In this document: in pieces, positions 15,554 to 23,549 of the stretch | Layout of the letters: every line of letters begins with the position of its first letter | Position numbering within the stretch: position 1 is the first letter of the stretch | Assembly (NCBI GenBank): GCA_002423495.1 | Contig: DIWN01000024.1 | Span: 1 to 24,531, forward strand | Direction: 5' to 3' | Source: Anaerolineaceae bacterium UBA6105 | GTDB taxonomy: Bacteria; Chloroflexota; Anaerolineae; Anaerolineales; Anaerolineaceae | Length of the DNA: 24,531 nt | Made by a program: the position numbers and the translations under genes | Notes under the pieces: model-generated | The model's database searches: none | The model's input: the letters and a program-made list of their open reading frames with translations, nothing else | What the model was told of the DNA's origin: nothing

Positions 15554-16564
15554 ATGCGCGAAGCAATTCTTGACTCTCAGAGCGGCTTTTATTTAGCAGA
15601 GCCGCTTGATACCTGGCTGACAGCTGCCCAGCAGGATTTTGCCATCCCTGAAGCGGGTGGATCCAGCGCGCGCGTCTTTTTGCTGAAGAACGCTGTGGGT
15701 AAAACTGGCTTTGGACCTGACCCCGCCTTCAAGGTGATGCGGCACGACAAAATTGCCTATGCCAAACCTTTGTTCCTGGAAGAATTCAACATTCTTGCTG
15801 GGCTGCATGGACTGAACGGCATGACCCCCATGTTGCAGGCTGGATATCTGAAACCAGATCCCGGCACAGTTTGGCCGCCTGAAGTTGCGCCGCTCTCCAA
15901 AATTTTGCAGAATCAAGGTGAAGCCTCCTCAATCCGCGGCACGCTCGCGCTCTTTGACCTTGACGAGATTCAGGATGTCATAGACCAGTTCGAAGAACGT
16001 CTTCAGGACGGTTGGCTGGCATTTTTGATCCTGGAGCGCCGCTGGGAAGACAACCTCTATTTGCTTTGTGATGCCGGCTACACGCGCGGAAACTTCGTGC
16101 GCAACCTGAGCATGAAGCAAGTGCTGGATATTTCCATCCAAATTTGCGAAATGCTCGAGCAAGCGCACGCAAAAGGCGCAATCTACCTTGACCATAAATT
16201 ACTCCACTATTATTGGAACGAATACCGCCAGAAAGTGATCATGCTGGACTGGAACATCGGGCATTGGCTTCCTGAGAATTTCTCGCCCGAGGTGCAGCAT
16301 TCAGACATGGTGCAGTTCAGCTCCCGAGCTCTGCATCACATCTTCACAGGCAGACAAGCTCCGGGTTCTGTGGCAGTTGGTCCAAACCGACCGGAAGATA
16401 TTGCCAACGCCCCAACCCACTACAAAGCCTCTTATTCGTTCGATGTCCAGAATCGGCTGAACGCCGATGAGATGCTATTTCTCGAGAGCGCTCTGGACGG
16501 AAGCTTTCAGACTCCCACAGAGATGAAGGAAAAACTTACTTTTCTATATAACAAAAGGCAATAG
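15554..16564 (+). CDS. Second divergent protein-kinase-like protein
   Basis: A 336-residue soluble protein whose core motifs match those of the preceding gene. Seen: a possible glycine loop AGGSSARVF (34-42), FKVM with candidate Lys60, helix-C FLEEFNIL with Glu77, a hinge near AFLILERRW, catalytic loop HAKGAIYLDHKLLHYYWN (205-222) with Asp213 and Lys215, and MLDWN with Asp232. His218 stands in the Asn position, and the distance from the loop Trp to the DW Asp is 11 residues in both proteins. SDMVQFSSRALHHIFTG (250-266) fits helix F, so the C-lobe is more complete than in the upstream gene. An insert of about 50 residues (about 101-150) precedes the hinge. It starts 12 bases after the upstream stop, without a Shine-Dalgarno; a TAGAAT (15540-15545) overlaps that stop codon and could be an internal -10. 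Substrate unknown; pseudokinase remains possible. Confidence 0.8.
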   Translation: MREAILDSQSGFYLAEPLDTWLTAAQQDFAIPEAGGSSARVFLLKNAVGKTGFGPDPAFKVMRHDKIAYAKPLFLEEFNILAGLHGLNGMTPMLQAGYLKPDPGTVWPPEVAPLSKILQNQGEASSIRGTLALFDLDEIQDVIDQFEERLQDGWLAFLILERRWEDNLYLLCDAGYTRGNFVRNLSMKQVLDISIQICEMLEQAHAKGAIYLDHKLLHYYWNEYRQKVIMLDWNIGHWLPENFSPEVQHSDMVQFSSRALHHIFTGRQAPGSVAVGPNRPEDIANAPTHYKASYSFDVQNRLNADEMLFLESALDGSFQTPTEMKEKLTFLYNKRQ

Positions 16565-16597
16565 CCAATGGCTATGCTTTGACCCGAAAGGATCTCA

Positions 16598-18484
16598 ATG
16601 ATTAACGACCTCATTGAAAAGGCACTCAGTGTTTTAGCGGACGCATCTCCCAGTGATGATGCGCTATCACAGGTGGAGAGCGAACTCTCAACCTTGCTGG
16701 AAGCCCATGCCACTAACCGCTTGGGTGACGAAATCAGCATTGACGAGTTGGAAGAAGCCAATAGACTGCTGCGCGAAATTCGACGCGAGAAATCCCGCCG
16801 GCTCGCTGGCGAGCCTGCGCCAGCCGACAAAGAAAGCCCATCAACTCCGGTAACTTCGCCAGCAAGTTCTGCTGAATCGATTTTCCAAAGCACAACGCCC
16901 CCACAGGCTGCGAAAGATGCGGATATCCCTCCCCTGACCCGAACCAACCTTGGGGCGGAACTCACTTCAGGCATCGATAACGACCCGCTGAAGCGCTTTT
17001 TCCAATCCGCACATGACCCTGAAGCGGAGCGCTTGATGGATGAGGCGGAAGAGGCGTTCTACAAAGGCAACTACCAGGTTGCCATCCCGCTTTTCGAAAA
17101 AGTCATCCAGATGGAACCAGGCTGGACGCGTGCCCAGGAGCATCACAGCGAAGCCGAAGAGTACCTGCGTTCGGGTAACATCCCCTCAGTAGCATTGCCC
17201 CCCGAAGCTGGTAAAGCTTACGGTAAAGCCCAAAGCGCGGCGCGCGTTTTCCGCTACAAGGTGGCACTGGATTACCTGGATGAAGCTTTTGAACATCTGC
17301 AGAAAGCCGGCGTCAAACGCTGGCGTGAAGGCGAGGAACTGCGCCACGACCTCGAAAACCAGATGCAAGCCTATGACGTTTACAAAGAAGGCTTGAACCT
17401 GCTGACGCAGGGGGAACTCGTGAGCGCTCTGGGGAAGATTCAGACGGCTGCCAGTGCGGTAGCCATCCCCGAATACATCGATAAAGCCAGCGAAGTCCGC
17501 CAGGACATAGGCATGCTCAACGACGTCAGCGACACGGTCAGCCTGAGCGGCAAGATCCCCCCTGCAAAATTGGCAGATGCCCGCACCAAACTGGAACGGA
17601 TCCGCATGAAATACGGCGAAGTCAACCAGCTCAGCCGTCTGCGCAACCGGCTCGACCTGCTCATCCCAGCCACCATTCAAAACCTGCTTGAAAACACACA
17701 GCGTCTCAAATTGGAAGCCGCTGAAGCCCCAACCGCATCCCTTGCGCGTCAAAAAGTGGATGCAGCCCGCGAAAACCTGGATTTGCTGCGCCAGCTGGAC
17801 GCCTACGACTCGCAGAGCCTCTCGCTTGAAAACGAGATCAGCACGCTCGAGACCGAAATTTATGCCAACGAAGACGCCATGACGCGGGCGGAAGAAGCTT
17901 TGAAAAATGGCAATAAATTCTTCGCGCTTGACGCCCTGAAAATCAGCGCAAAACCGCGCAAGCGCTTTTCACAGGACCCAAAAATCCTCGAGTTAAAGCG
18001 CAGCTTCCTGCCGACATACATCATTGGTGGACTGGCAGCGATTATCGCCCTGATCGTACTTGGTTTGCTGATTTCTCTCGCATTCAGAGGCATTTCAAAT
18101 GCCGCTTACGAGCGCAACCTGGCGCGCACGCCAACCATCACGTATACCCCCACCATCACCCTCACACCGACGATCACGCCTACCGCAACCATCACTCCCA
18201 CACCGACGCCGGACTATTCCCCAACGCCGACCTACACAGTCACCCCGACACCGATCGTGGAGGTCCAAACAGTGAGAAATGTTTGGGCACGCAGTGGCTG
18301 CTATGCTGACTTCAGCGCCACCGGACAACAAATTCCTGCTGGAACAATTTTGACAAGGCTACCTATGGCTGAAAGGAGCTTTGATCCTTTCAACCGTGAA
18401 TGCGTCCTGGTTGAGTTCCGTAGTGGTAATTTTGCCATTATCGGCTATGTTCTCATGGCAGATATTACAACTGTTACACCTTGA
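16598..18484 (+). CDS. Single-pass membrane protein: TPR/coiled coil, TM helix, Thr-Pro stalk, small outer domain
   Basis: A 628-residue protein I cannot name. N-terminal helical segment (1-70), a Ser/Pro/Thr-rich linker (about 71-110), then a TPR-like unit with AFYKGNYQVAIPLFEKVI (153-170) and EPGW, followed by long amphipathic helices to about 465, including predicted coiled coil around 360-435. One hydrophobic helix (about 474-496) is preceded by Lys/Arg residues, so the large N-terminal part should be cytoplasmic. Outside are a Thr-Pro stalk with TPTIT/TPT repeats (511-552) and a terminal domain of about 75 residues with two cysteines (568, 602) that could be SH3b-like. There is no cleavable signal peptide. 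AAAGGA precedes the ATG, 33 bases after the kinase-like gene. The topology resembles sensors or anchors linking the cell surface to cytoplasmic partners; the obvious candidates are the two upstream proteins. Confidence 0.85.
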   Translation: MINDLIEKALSVLADASPSDDALSQVESELSTLLEAHATNRLGDEISIDELEEANRLLREIRREKSRRLAGEPAPADKESPSTPVTSPASSAESIFQSTTPPQAAKDADIPPLTRTNLGAELTSGIDNDPLKRFFQSAHDPEAERLMDEAEEAFYKGNYQVAIPLFEKVIQMEPGWTRAQEHHSEAEEYLRSGNIPSVALPPEAGKAYGKAQSAARVFRYKVALDYLDEAFEHLQKAGVKRWREGEELRHDLENQMQAYDVYKEGLNLLTQGELVSALGKIQTAASAVAIPEYIDKASEVRQDIGMLNDVSDTVSLSGKIPPAKLADARTKLERIRMKYGEVNQLSRLRNRLDLLIPATIQNLLENTQRLKLEAAEAPTASLARQKVDAARENLDLLRQLDAYDSQSLSLENEISTLETEIYANEDAMTRAEEALKNGNKFFALDALKISAKPRKRFSQDPKILELKRSFLPTYIIGGLAAIIALIVLGLLISLAFRGISNAAYERNLARTPTITYTPTITLTPTITPTATITPTPTPDYSPTPTYTVTPTPIVEVQTVRNVWARSGCYADFSATGQQIPAGTILTRLPMAERSFDPFNRECVLVEFRSGNFAIIGYVLMADITTVTP

Positions 18485-18504
18485 GCCTGGCAAACCTTTG
18501 ATAA

Positions 18505-18539
18505 CGCTCTCTGTCAAAGCGACAGGGAGCGTTTATAAT
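18505..18539 (+). terminator. Terminator hairpin of the kinase-like block
   Basis: An 11-bp stem CGCTCTCTGTC/GACAGGGAGCG (18505-18515 with 18521-18531, one G-U pair, loop AAAGC) begins 20 bases past the membrane-protein stop codon. Only a short T run (TTTATAAT) follows, so termination may be partial. The -35 and -10 of the next promoter lie inside this element. Confidence 0.7.
18511..18539 (+). promoter_or_regulatory. Promoter of folC-lon, embedded in a terminator
   Basis: CTGTCA (18511-18516), 17-base spacer, perfect TATAAT (18534-18539), 22 bases before the folC ATG. The -35 box and most of the spacer are the terminator stem of the upstream block, and the -10 is its T-rich tail. Confidence 0.65.
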
Positions 18540-18561
18540 CATTGTTTACATTGGAGAGTCG

Positions 18562-19947
18562 ATGGAAACGCTTGAGGAAAAATATCAACAGAGTTTAGAC
18601 TGGATCTATAGCTGGATTGACTTCAGCATGAAACGGCACGTGGATGACACCCACCGCTTTTTCAAACTGGACCGCATGAACAAACTGATGGAGTTGCTCG
18701 GAAATCCGCACGAAAGCTTTCCCTCAGTGCACGTGGCGGGCACGAAAGGCAAGGGCTCAACCTGCTCTTTCATTGCAACAGCCATGCAGGCAGCAGGCTA
18801 TAAAGTTGGGCTTTACACCTCGCCACACCTTGTCGATTTTCGGGAACGCATCATCATCGATGGTCAGTGGATCAGCAAAGAAGATCTGGTCTCGCTCACC
18901 AATGAACTGCGCCCGCTGACTGAAGTGGTCAAGGATGCCACTACTTTCGAGTTGACGACAGCCCTGGCTTTCTTATATTTCAAAAAGCAGAAGGTTGATC
19001 TGGCTGTCCTGGAAGTGGGGTTGGGCGGTAGATTGGACGCGACAAACGTGATCAAGCCAGTCGTCTCGGTCATCACGCCTGTTTCCTATGATCACATGGC
19101 TGTCCTGGGCGACACTCTGACCGAAATTGCCTATGAAAAAGGCGGGATTATCAAGTCCGGTGTGCCGGTCGTCATCTCCCCCCAGGTTGATGAGGCTATG
19201 ATTGAGCTGGTTCACCTGGCAACCGAGAGGAAGTCCCCCTTCACCCTGGTGGAGAAAGCCTTTGCCTACCACGAGATTTCACATACCCTAAGCGCGCAAA
19301 AAATTCAGGTACTGCGAACGGACACCCCGACTGCATCCAAACCCGACAGCCTGGCTCGCACAGAACTCAAGTTGAGTCTGCCGCTGCTTGGCAGGCATCA
19401 GATGGAAAATGCTGTGACCGCACTGGCTGCCCTGGATGAATTGATGCGAGCAGGTTTTAAGCTCAACCGCCGGACAGTCCAGCGTGGATTCAGCCAGGTA
19501 TTCTGGCCATCGCGTTTCGAGCTCCTGCGCCGCAAACCACCGGTTGTGATTGATTCCGCGCATAATGGCGATTCGATGCAGCGGCTGGTTGAGACGCTCG
19601 ATGAATATTTCCCCGGAAAAGAGTTCATCCTGATATTTGGAGCCTCCGCGGATAAAGAATTCGACTCCATGCTCAAATTTATTCTTCCACGCGTTGAGAC
19701 AGTCCTAGCAACCCAATCGATTCACCCCCGGGCGGCTGACGTGGACGAACTAAAAAGTATCATTGAGCCCTATGGCAAACCCGTGCTCGCATTTCAGCGC
19801 ATGGAAGAAGCCCTGCCCGAAGCGTTAAAACTGGCAGGCAAGCAAAAAGGTATTATTGTTACAGGCAGCATCTTTATTGCGGCTGCCGCCAGAGTGGTCT
19901 GGGCAGAAATGATTGCCCGCCAACCAAATAAAAACACACAGGACTAA
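18562..19947 (+). CDS. folC: Folylpolyglutamate synthase / dihydrofolate synthase
   Basis: A Mur-ligase-like ATP-dependent enzyme that adds glutamate to folates, and in many bacteria also to dihydropteroate. It has 461 residues, slightly longer than the usual 420-440. Seen: nucleotide-binding loop GTKGKGSTCSF (60-70), YTSPHLVDFRERI, the GLGGRLDATNV segment, the SYDHMAVLGDTL metal/Mg loop followed by AYEKGGIIKSGVPVV, and the C-terminal-domain motif DSAHNGDS (usually DGAHN). GGAG lies 5 bases before the ATG. lon follows after 2 bases, so the two are expected to be cotranscribed and probably coupled. Whether it has both activities cannot be told from sequence. Confidence 0.95.
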   Translation: METLEEKYQQSLDWIYSWIDFSMKRHVDDTHRFFKLDRMNKLMELLGNPHESFPSVHVAGTKGKGSTCSFIATAMQAAGYKVGLYTSPHLVDFRERIIIDGQWISKEDLVSLTNELRPLTEVVKDATTFELTTALAFLYFKKQKVDLAVLEVGLGGRLDATNVIKPVVSVITPVSYDHMAVLGDTLTEIAYEKGGIIKSGVPVVISPQVDEAMIELVHLATERKSPFTLVEKAFAYHEISHTLSAQKIQVLRTDTPTASKPDSLARTELKLSLPLLGRHQMENAVTALAALDELMRAGFKLNRRTVQRGFSQVFWPSRFELLRRKPPVVIDSAHNGDSMQRLVETLDEYFPGKEFILIFGASADKEFDSMLKFILPRVETVLATQSIHPRAADVDELKSIIEPYGKPVLAFQRMEEALPEALKLAGKQKGIIVTGSIFIAAAARVVWAEMIARQPNKNTQD

Positions 19948-19949
19948 GC

Positions 19950-22457
19950 ATGCCCCGAGATAATTTTTCGCAAGACGCTGATTTTTCCAGGCCTTTCAAT
20001 CCGCCAGATCTGAGCGGATTGGATTCGCTCAACTTCATCAAAAACCGCAAGATGGACAAGCAAGGTCAGCTTGAGGCTGAAGTCATCTTCCGGAATGAAG
20101 GCGTGGTCTTGCCTGAATCAATGACCGCCGTACAGGTCAGCAAGGATTCACCTGTCCTGGAAATCATTCGCCAGGCATCTGAAACGTATCAGACCATCAT
20201 CATGGCTTTTACCGAGGATGAAAACCTCTACACCCCTGAGAATTATTACCCCATCGCACTGGAATGTGCGGTCGGAAATCCCATCTTTGCGGACGCGAAC
20301 ACCGTCATTTTCCTCTTCCAGGCGCGCAGGCGCGTCAGGTTATTGAAACTCTGGATGGACCCGGATGATGTTGTGCAGGGATTGGCAGAAGTTGTCAGGG
20401 AAAAGACTAGCCAAGCCAAAACCACTCTCGCTCTGCACCGCAGCGTGTTAAAGGCGGTTGAGTCCTGGCAATACCTGAGTAGCACCTCTGTGCCAGACCT
20501 GTCCAGCTTGATGAGTGAGATCAAGCAATCCGGCGTGCTTGCGGATACGATTGCCACAACCGTAGACCTGACCGACGCCCAACGTTTGGAGTTGCTGCAG
20601 GAAACGGATGGTTTGATACGCTTACGCATGGTTTATGCCATGCTGCTCCAGGAAAACGAGTTGATTGATCTTGAGAACTCAATCCAGGACCAGGTGCAAA
20701 GTGAATTGGACCGGTCTCAAAGGGAAGTCTTCCTGCGCGAGAAGATCTCAAAATTCCAAAAGGAACTGAATGACGGACGCTCAGCCGACCCGGAAATCAG
20801 AGCTCTCGAAGAAAAGCTTGCCGCGCTGGACCTTCCGGCTGAAGTGCGCGAAGTTGCCGATCGGGAACTGAGCCGCCTTCAGTCCATGCCTATGTTCTCT
20901 CCGGAAACCGGGATGCTTTCCACCTATGTGCGCTGGCTCGCAGACCTGCCTTGGTCTGAAAGCACCCTGGATAATCTCGACCTGAAGCGCGCGCGTGAAG
21001 TTTTGGACCGCAACCACTACGGCTTGAAGCGCGCCAAAGACCGGGTGCTCGAGTTTCTGGCTGTGCGCAGCCTGAAGCCAAAGAAAGACCGCCAGCCGAT
21101 CCTTTGCTTTGTTGGTCCTCCCGGAACCGGAAAGACCTCCATGGGCAAATCGATTGCCGAGGTCATGGACCGCAAGTTTATCCGCCTTTCGCTGGGCGGC
21201 GTGCACGATGAGGCTGAAATTCGCGGTCACCGCCGAACCTACATCGGCGCTCTGCCAGGCCGCATCCTGCAGACCATGGCGAAAGCTAAGGTAGTCAATC
21301 CGCTCTTTATGCTGGATGAGGTCGATAAACTCAACGCTGATTTCCAGGGTGACCCTTCTGCGGCTCTTTTGGAGGTTCTTGATCCTGAGCAAAACTTTAG
21401 TTTTTCCGATCACTACCTGGAGGTGCCTTATGACCTCTCAAAAGTGTTCTTCATCACTACCGCCAACACTGTCGCGACTATTCCGCCAGCCTTATTGGAT
21501 CGCATGGAATTGAATGAGTTTCCTGGCTACATCGAAGAAGAAAAACTGACCATCGCCCGGCAGTTCCTGATCCCCGAGCAACTCCTGGAAAACGGACTGG
21601 ATGAAGAAGAGATCACTATTTCTGATGACGCCTTGAGACTGATCATCAACAGTTACACCTACGAAGCCGGCGTCAGGAACTTTGAGCGCCAGATCGGCAG
21701 TGTGCTGCGAAAGCTGGCAATAAAAAAGGCTGAGGGAGAACCCTTTGAACACGCCATAGATCCGGAGCTGGTTCAGAAGCTGCTTGGTCCGGTCGAATTT
21801 TTCCCGATGACCGCGGAAGCAAAGGATGAAATTGGAATGGCAACCGCAATTGCCTGGACTGAAAACGGCGGTGAGATCATGCCGATAGAGGTGCTGGTTA
21901 TCAGCGGCAAAGGGAACCTGCAGATCACCGGTCAGATTGGCGATATCATGCAGGAATCCGCCCAGGCAGCGCTTAGTTACCTGAAGTCAAAAGAAGTGGC
22001 CTTCAAGATCCCGGAGGACTTTTTTGAGGATGTGGACATCCATGTGCATGTTCCGGAAGGTTCCATCCCCAAGGACGGACCCAGCGCGGGTATCACGCTG
22101 GCTACCGCCCTCACTTCTGCGGTGCTTTGCCTGCCAGTCAAGCATGATGTGGCTATGACGGGTGAGATCACCCTGCGAGGGAGAGTGCTGCCGATTGGCG
22201 GCGTGCGGGAAAAGGTGCTGGCTGCCAACCGCGCGGGCATCAAAACGGTTCTTCTCCCCAGCCGCAACGAAAAAGACCTGGTGGACGTCCCCCAGCAGGC
22301 GCTCGACCAGATGAACATCATTTTTGTGGATCACATGGATGAAGTTTTGGCACAGGCGTTTGAGGGTGAACTAACCTTCAGCCGCACCCCAAAACCGCGA
22401 AGCTCAGGCAAAAAGAAAGGCACACCCAAAAAAGAGGATGTGCCAGTCGATAATTGA
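19950..22457 (+). CDS. lon: ATP-dependent Lon protease (LonA type)
   Basis: Cytoplasmic AAA+ serine protease degrading damaged and regulatory proteins. The 835 residues show a LonA layout. A divergent N-terminal substrate-binding domain (about 38-175) is followed by a long coiled coil (about 240-310). The AAA+ module has Walker A GPPGTGKT (389-396) and Walker B MLDEVDK with Asp456/Glu457. The protease domain has EGSIPKDGPSAG with nucleophile Ser712 and catalytic Lys755 in GGVREKVLAANRAG. The first 30 residues are polar and unlike typical Lon. The basic tail (about 813-828, rich in Lys, Ser and Pro) is an add-on. The start is 2 bases after the folC stop, with a weak AGGA upstream. Its 3' end is only 12 bases from a convergent gene, with no terminator visible between them. 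Confidence 0.97.
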   Translation: MPRDNFSQDADFSRPFNPPDLSGLDSLNFIKNRKMDKQGQLEAEVIFRNEGVVLPESMTAVQVSKDSPVLEIIRQASETYQTIIMAFTEDENLYTPENYYPIALECAVGNPIFADANTVIFLFQARRRVRLLKLWMDPDDVVQGLAEVVREKTSQAKTTLALHRSVLKAVESWQYLSSTSVPDLSSLMSEIKQSGVLADTIATTVDLTDAQRLELLQETDGLIRLRMVYAMLLQENELIDLENSIQDQVQSELDRSQREVFLREKISKFQKELNDGRSADPEIRALEEKLAALDLPAEVREVADRELSRLQSMPMFSPETGMLSTYVRWLADLPWSESTLDNLDLKRAREVLDRNHYGLKRAKDRVLEFLAVRSLKPKKDRQPILCFVGPPGTGKTSMGKSIAEVMDRKFIRLSLGGVHDEAEIRGHRRTYIGALPGRILQTMAKAKVVNPLFMLDEVDKLNADFQGDPSAALLEVLDPEQNFSFSDHYLEVPYDLSKVFFITTANTVATIPPALLDRMELNEFPGYIEEEKLTIARQFLIPEQLLENGLDEEEITISDDALRLIINSYTYEAGVRNFERQIGSVLRKLAIKKAEGEPFEHAIDPELVQKLLGPVEFFPMTAEAKDEIGMATAIAWTENGGEIMPIEVLVISGKGNLQITGQIGDIMQESAQAALSYLKSKEVAFKIPEDFFEDVDIHVHVPEGSIPKDGPSAGITLATALTSAVLCLPVKHDVAMTGEITLRGRVLPIGGVREKVLAANRAGIKTVLLPSRNEKDLVDVPQQALDQMNIIFVDHMDEVLAQAFEGELTFSRTPKPRSSGKKKGTPKKEDVPVDN

Positions 22458-22469
22458 CAAATTTTAGGC

Positions 22470-22928
22470 TTACTTGCTATCTTCGGATTTGGGCTGCAAG
22501 CTTTTAATGCCATTTTGAACTTGCTGCAGCACATGCTTCAACTCGCGTTCCAGCCCACCAAGGGTTTCAACGACATACCTGTCTGCCTCATCCTGGGTTT
22601 TTGCTGATTCGATGCGAGCCTGCTCAGTAAGCTCTTCGATTTTGACCTGGGCGGCTTGATAGACTTCAGATTTTTCCACCATCTTTTCGCTCTTTTCGCG
22701 CGCCAGCGCGACAGTGCGATTGGCTTCTTCCTGTGCTTGTGCCAGGATGCGGTCTTTTTGAGCAATCACTTGCTGGGCTTTTTTAATTTCGTCCGGGATG
22801 GAAATGCGCATCTGGTCGATGATGTCCATAAAGGAATTTTCATCCACCACGACATTGCGCGAGAGTGGAATGGGTTTGCTGTTATTGAAAAGTTCTTCGA
22901 GACGATCGACAAGATGTAAAATATCCAT
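22470..22928 (-). CDS. Coiled-coil protein, DivIVA/SepIVA-like
   Basis: A 152-residue cytoplasmic protein. The N-terminus has a short helix (MDILHLVDRLEELF), then PIPLSRNVVVDENSFMDIID (about 19-38) and a long, charged, Ala/Glu/Gln-rich coiled coil from about 45 to 145, ending in a Leu-containing helix. This layout, particularly the Pro-x-(small/polar)-x4-VV-(D/P)-x3-(L/F)-x-(D/E)-(L/I)-(I/L)-D segment followed by IPDE(I)KKAQQV, resembles from memory the mycobacterial SepIVA family, DivIVA-related septation factors. It can also be mistaken for an ATP synthase b subunit, but there is no membrane segment. GGAG precedes the ATG. It follows coaD on the same strand after a gap of about 100 bases, in which I see no definite promoter. 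A role in cell division or wall growth is inference. Confidence 0.75.
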   Translation of the reverse strand: MDILHLVDRLEELFNNSKPIPLSRNVVVDENSFMDIIDQMRISIPDEIKKAQQVIAQKDRILAQAQEEANRTVALAREKSEKMVEKSEVYQAAQVKIEELTEQARIESAKTQDEADRYVVETLGGLERELKHVLQQVQNGIKSLQPKSEDSK

Positions 22929-23030
22929 TTTTAATCTCCGTAAACTCGTTGATTCTCTCTTAGTTTATCACTAATCATGCACTTCTTGAAATTTTTATCC
23001 CAGCTTTTCCGACACCCCAAACCTTCAGTA

Positions 23031-23549
23031 TTATTCCTGGGGATTAGTTTGAGATTTAGGGTCGTCTGGCTGGTCCTCAAAACGTTTTTTGAGTGCAAGA
23101 TTGACAATTGGTGGCACCATGCTGCTTACATCCCCACCTAAGGAAGCAATTTCCTTGACAGTTGACGAAGACAAGAAGGTATTTTCTTCGGTTGTGATCA
23201 AAGCAATTGTGTCAATGTCCGCGTCCAGGCGATTGTTTGCCAGAGCCATGCGGAATTCGTACTCAAAGTCAGAAAATACTCGTAAACCCCTGACAATTCC
23301 CTTGGCACCAATTTCACGTGCAAATTTCACCGTCAGACCGGAATAGCCGAGGACTGTTATCCTGCTCTCTGACTTTAGCACTTCCCGCACGAGGCTGATT
23401 CGCTTTTCAGGGGAAAAAAGTAGATTTTTCAGCGGCTTATCATAGACCGCCACGATTACCTCATCAAACAGGCGTGCGGCGCGCATGGCGATATCCACAT
23501 GACCGTAGTGGATAGGATCAAAAGTGCCGGGGAATAAGACTTTTGTCAT
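23031..23549 (-). CDS. coaD: Phosphopantetheine adenylyltransferase
   Basis: Transfers AMP from ATP to 4'-phosphopantetheine, giving dephospho-CoA, the penultimate step of coenzyme A synthesis. The 172 residues start MTKVLFPGTFDPIHYGH, containing the nucleotidyltransferase GTFDP and H-x-G-H site (residues 8-17). IVRGLRVFSDFEYEFRMALANN and the ATP-binding FLSSSTVKEIA segment follow, as does VPPIV near the end. The last 15 or so residues are a polar, poorly conserved tail. Its ATG shares one base with the recG stop (TGATG), so coupling with recG is expected. rsmD, often found beside coaD, is not between the two genes. Confidence 0.97.
   Translation of the reverse strand: MTKVLFPGTFDPIHYGHVDIAMRAARLFDEVIVAVYDKPLKNLLFSPEKRISLVREVLKSESRITVLGYSGLTVKFAREIGAKGIVRGLRVFSDFEYEFRMALANNRLDADIDTIALITTEENTFLSSSTVKEIASLGGDVSSMVPPIVNLALKKRFEDQPDDPKSQTNPQE

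Noticed and set aside
16561..16575. Perfect inverted repeat ATAGCC-AAT-GGCTAT spanning the stop codon of the second kinase-like gene as a terminator
   Set aside because: Only 6 bp with no T tract, and the next gene starts 22 bases later; at most a weak attenuator or mRNA-stability element.
18126..18256. Short-period repeats resembling a minisatellite or CRISPR-like tract
   Set aside because: They encode the Thr-Pro stalk in frame, differ in length and sequence, and have no unique spacers.
20781..21413. 210-codon minus-strand frame inside lon
   Set aside because: It lies opposite the conserved AAA+ region of Lon and its translation has no recognisable features.
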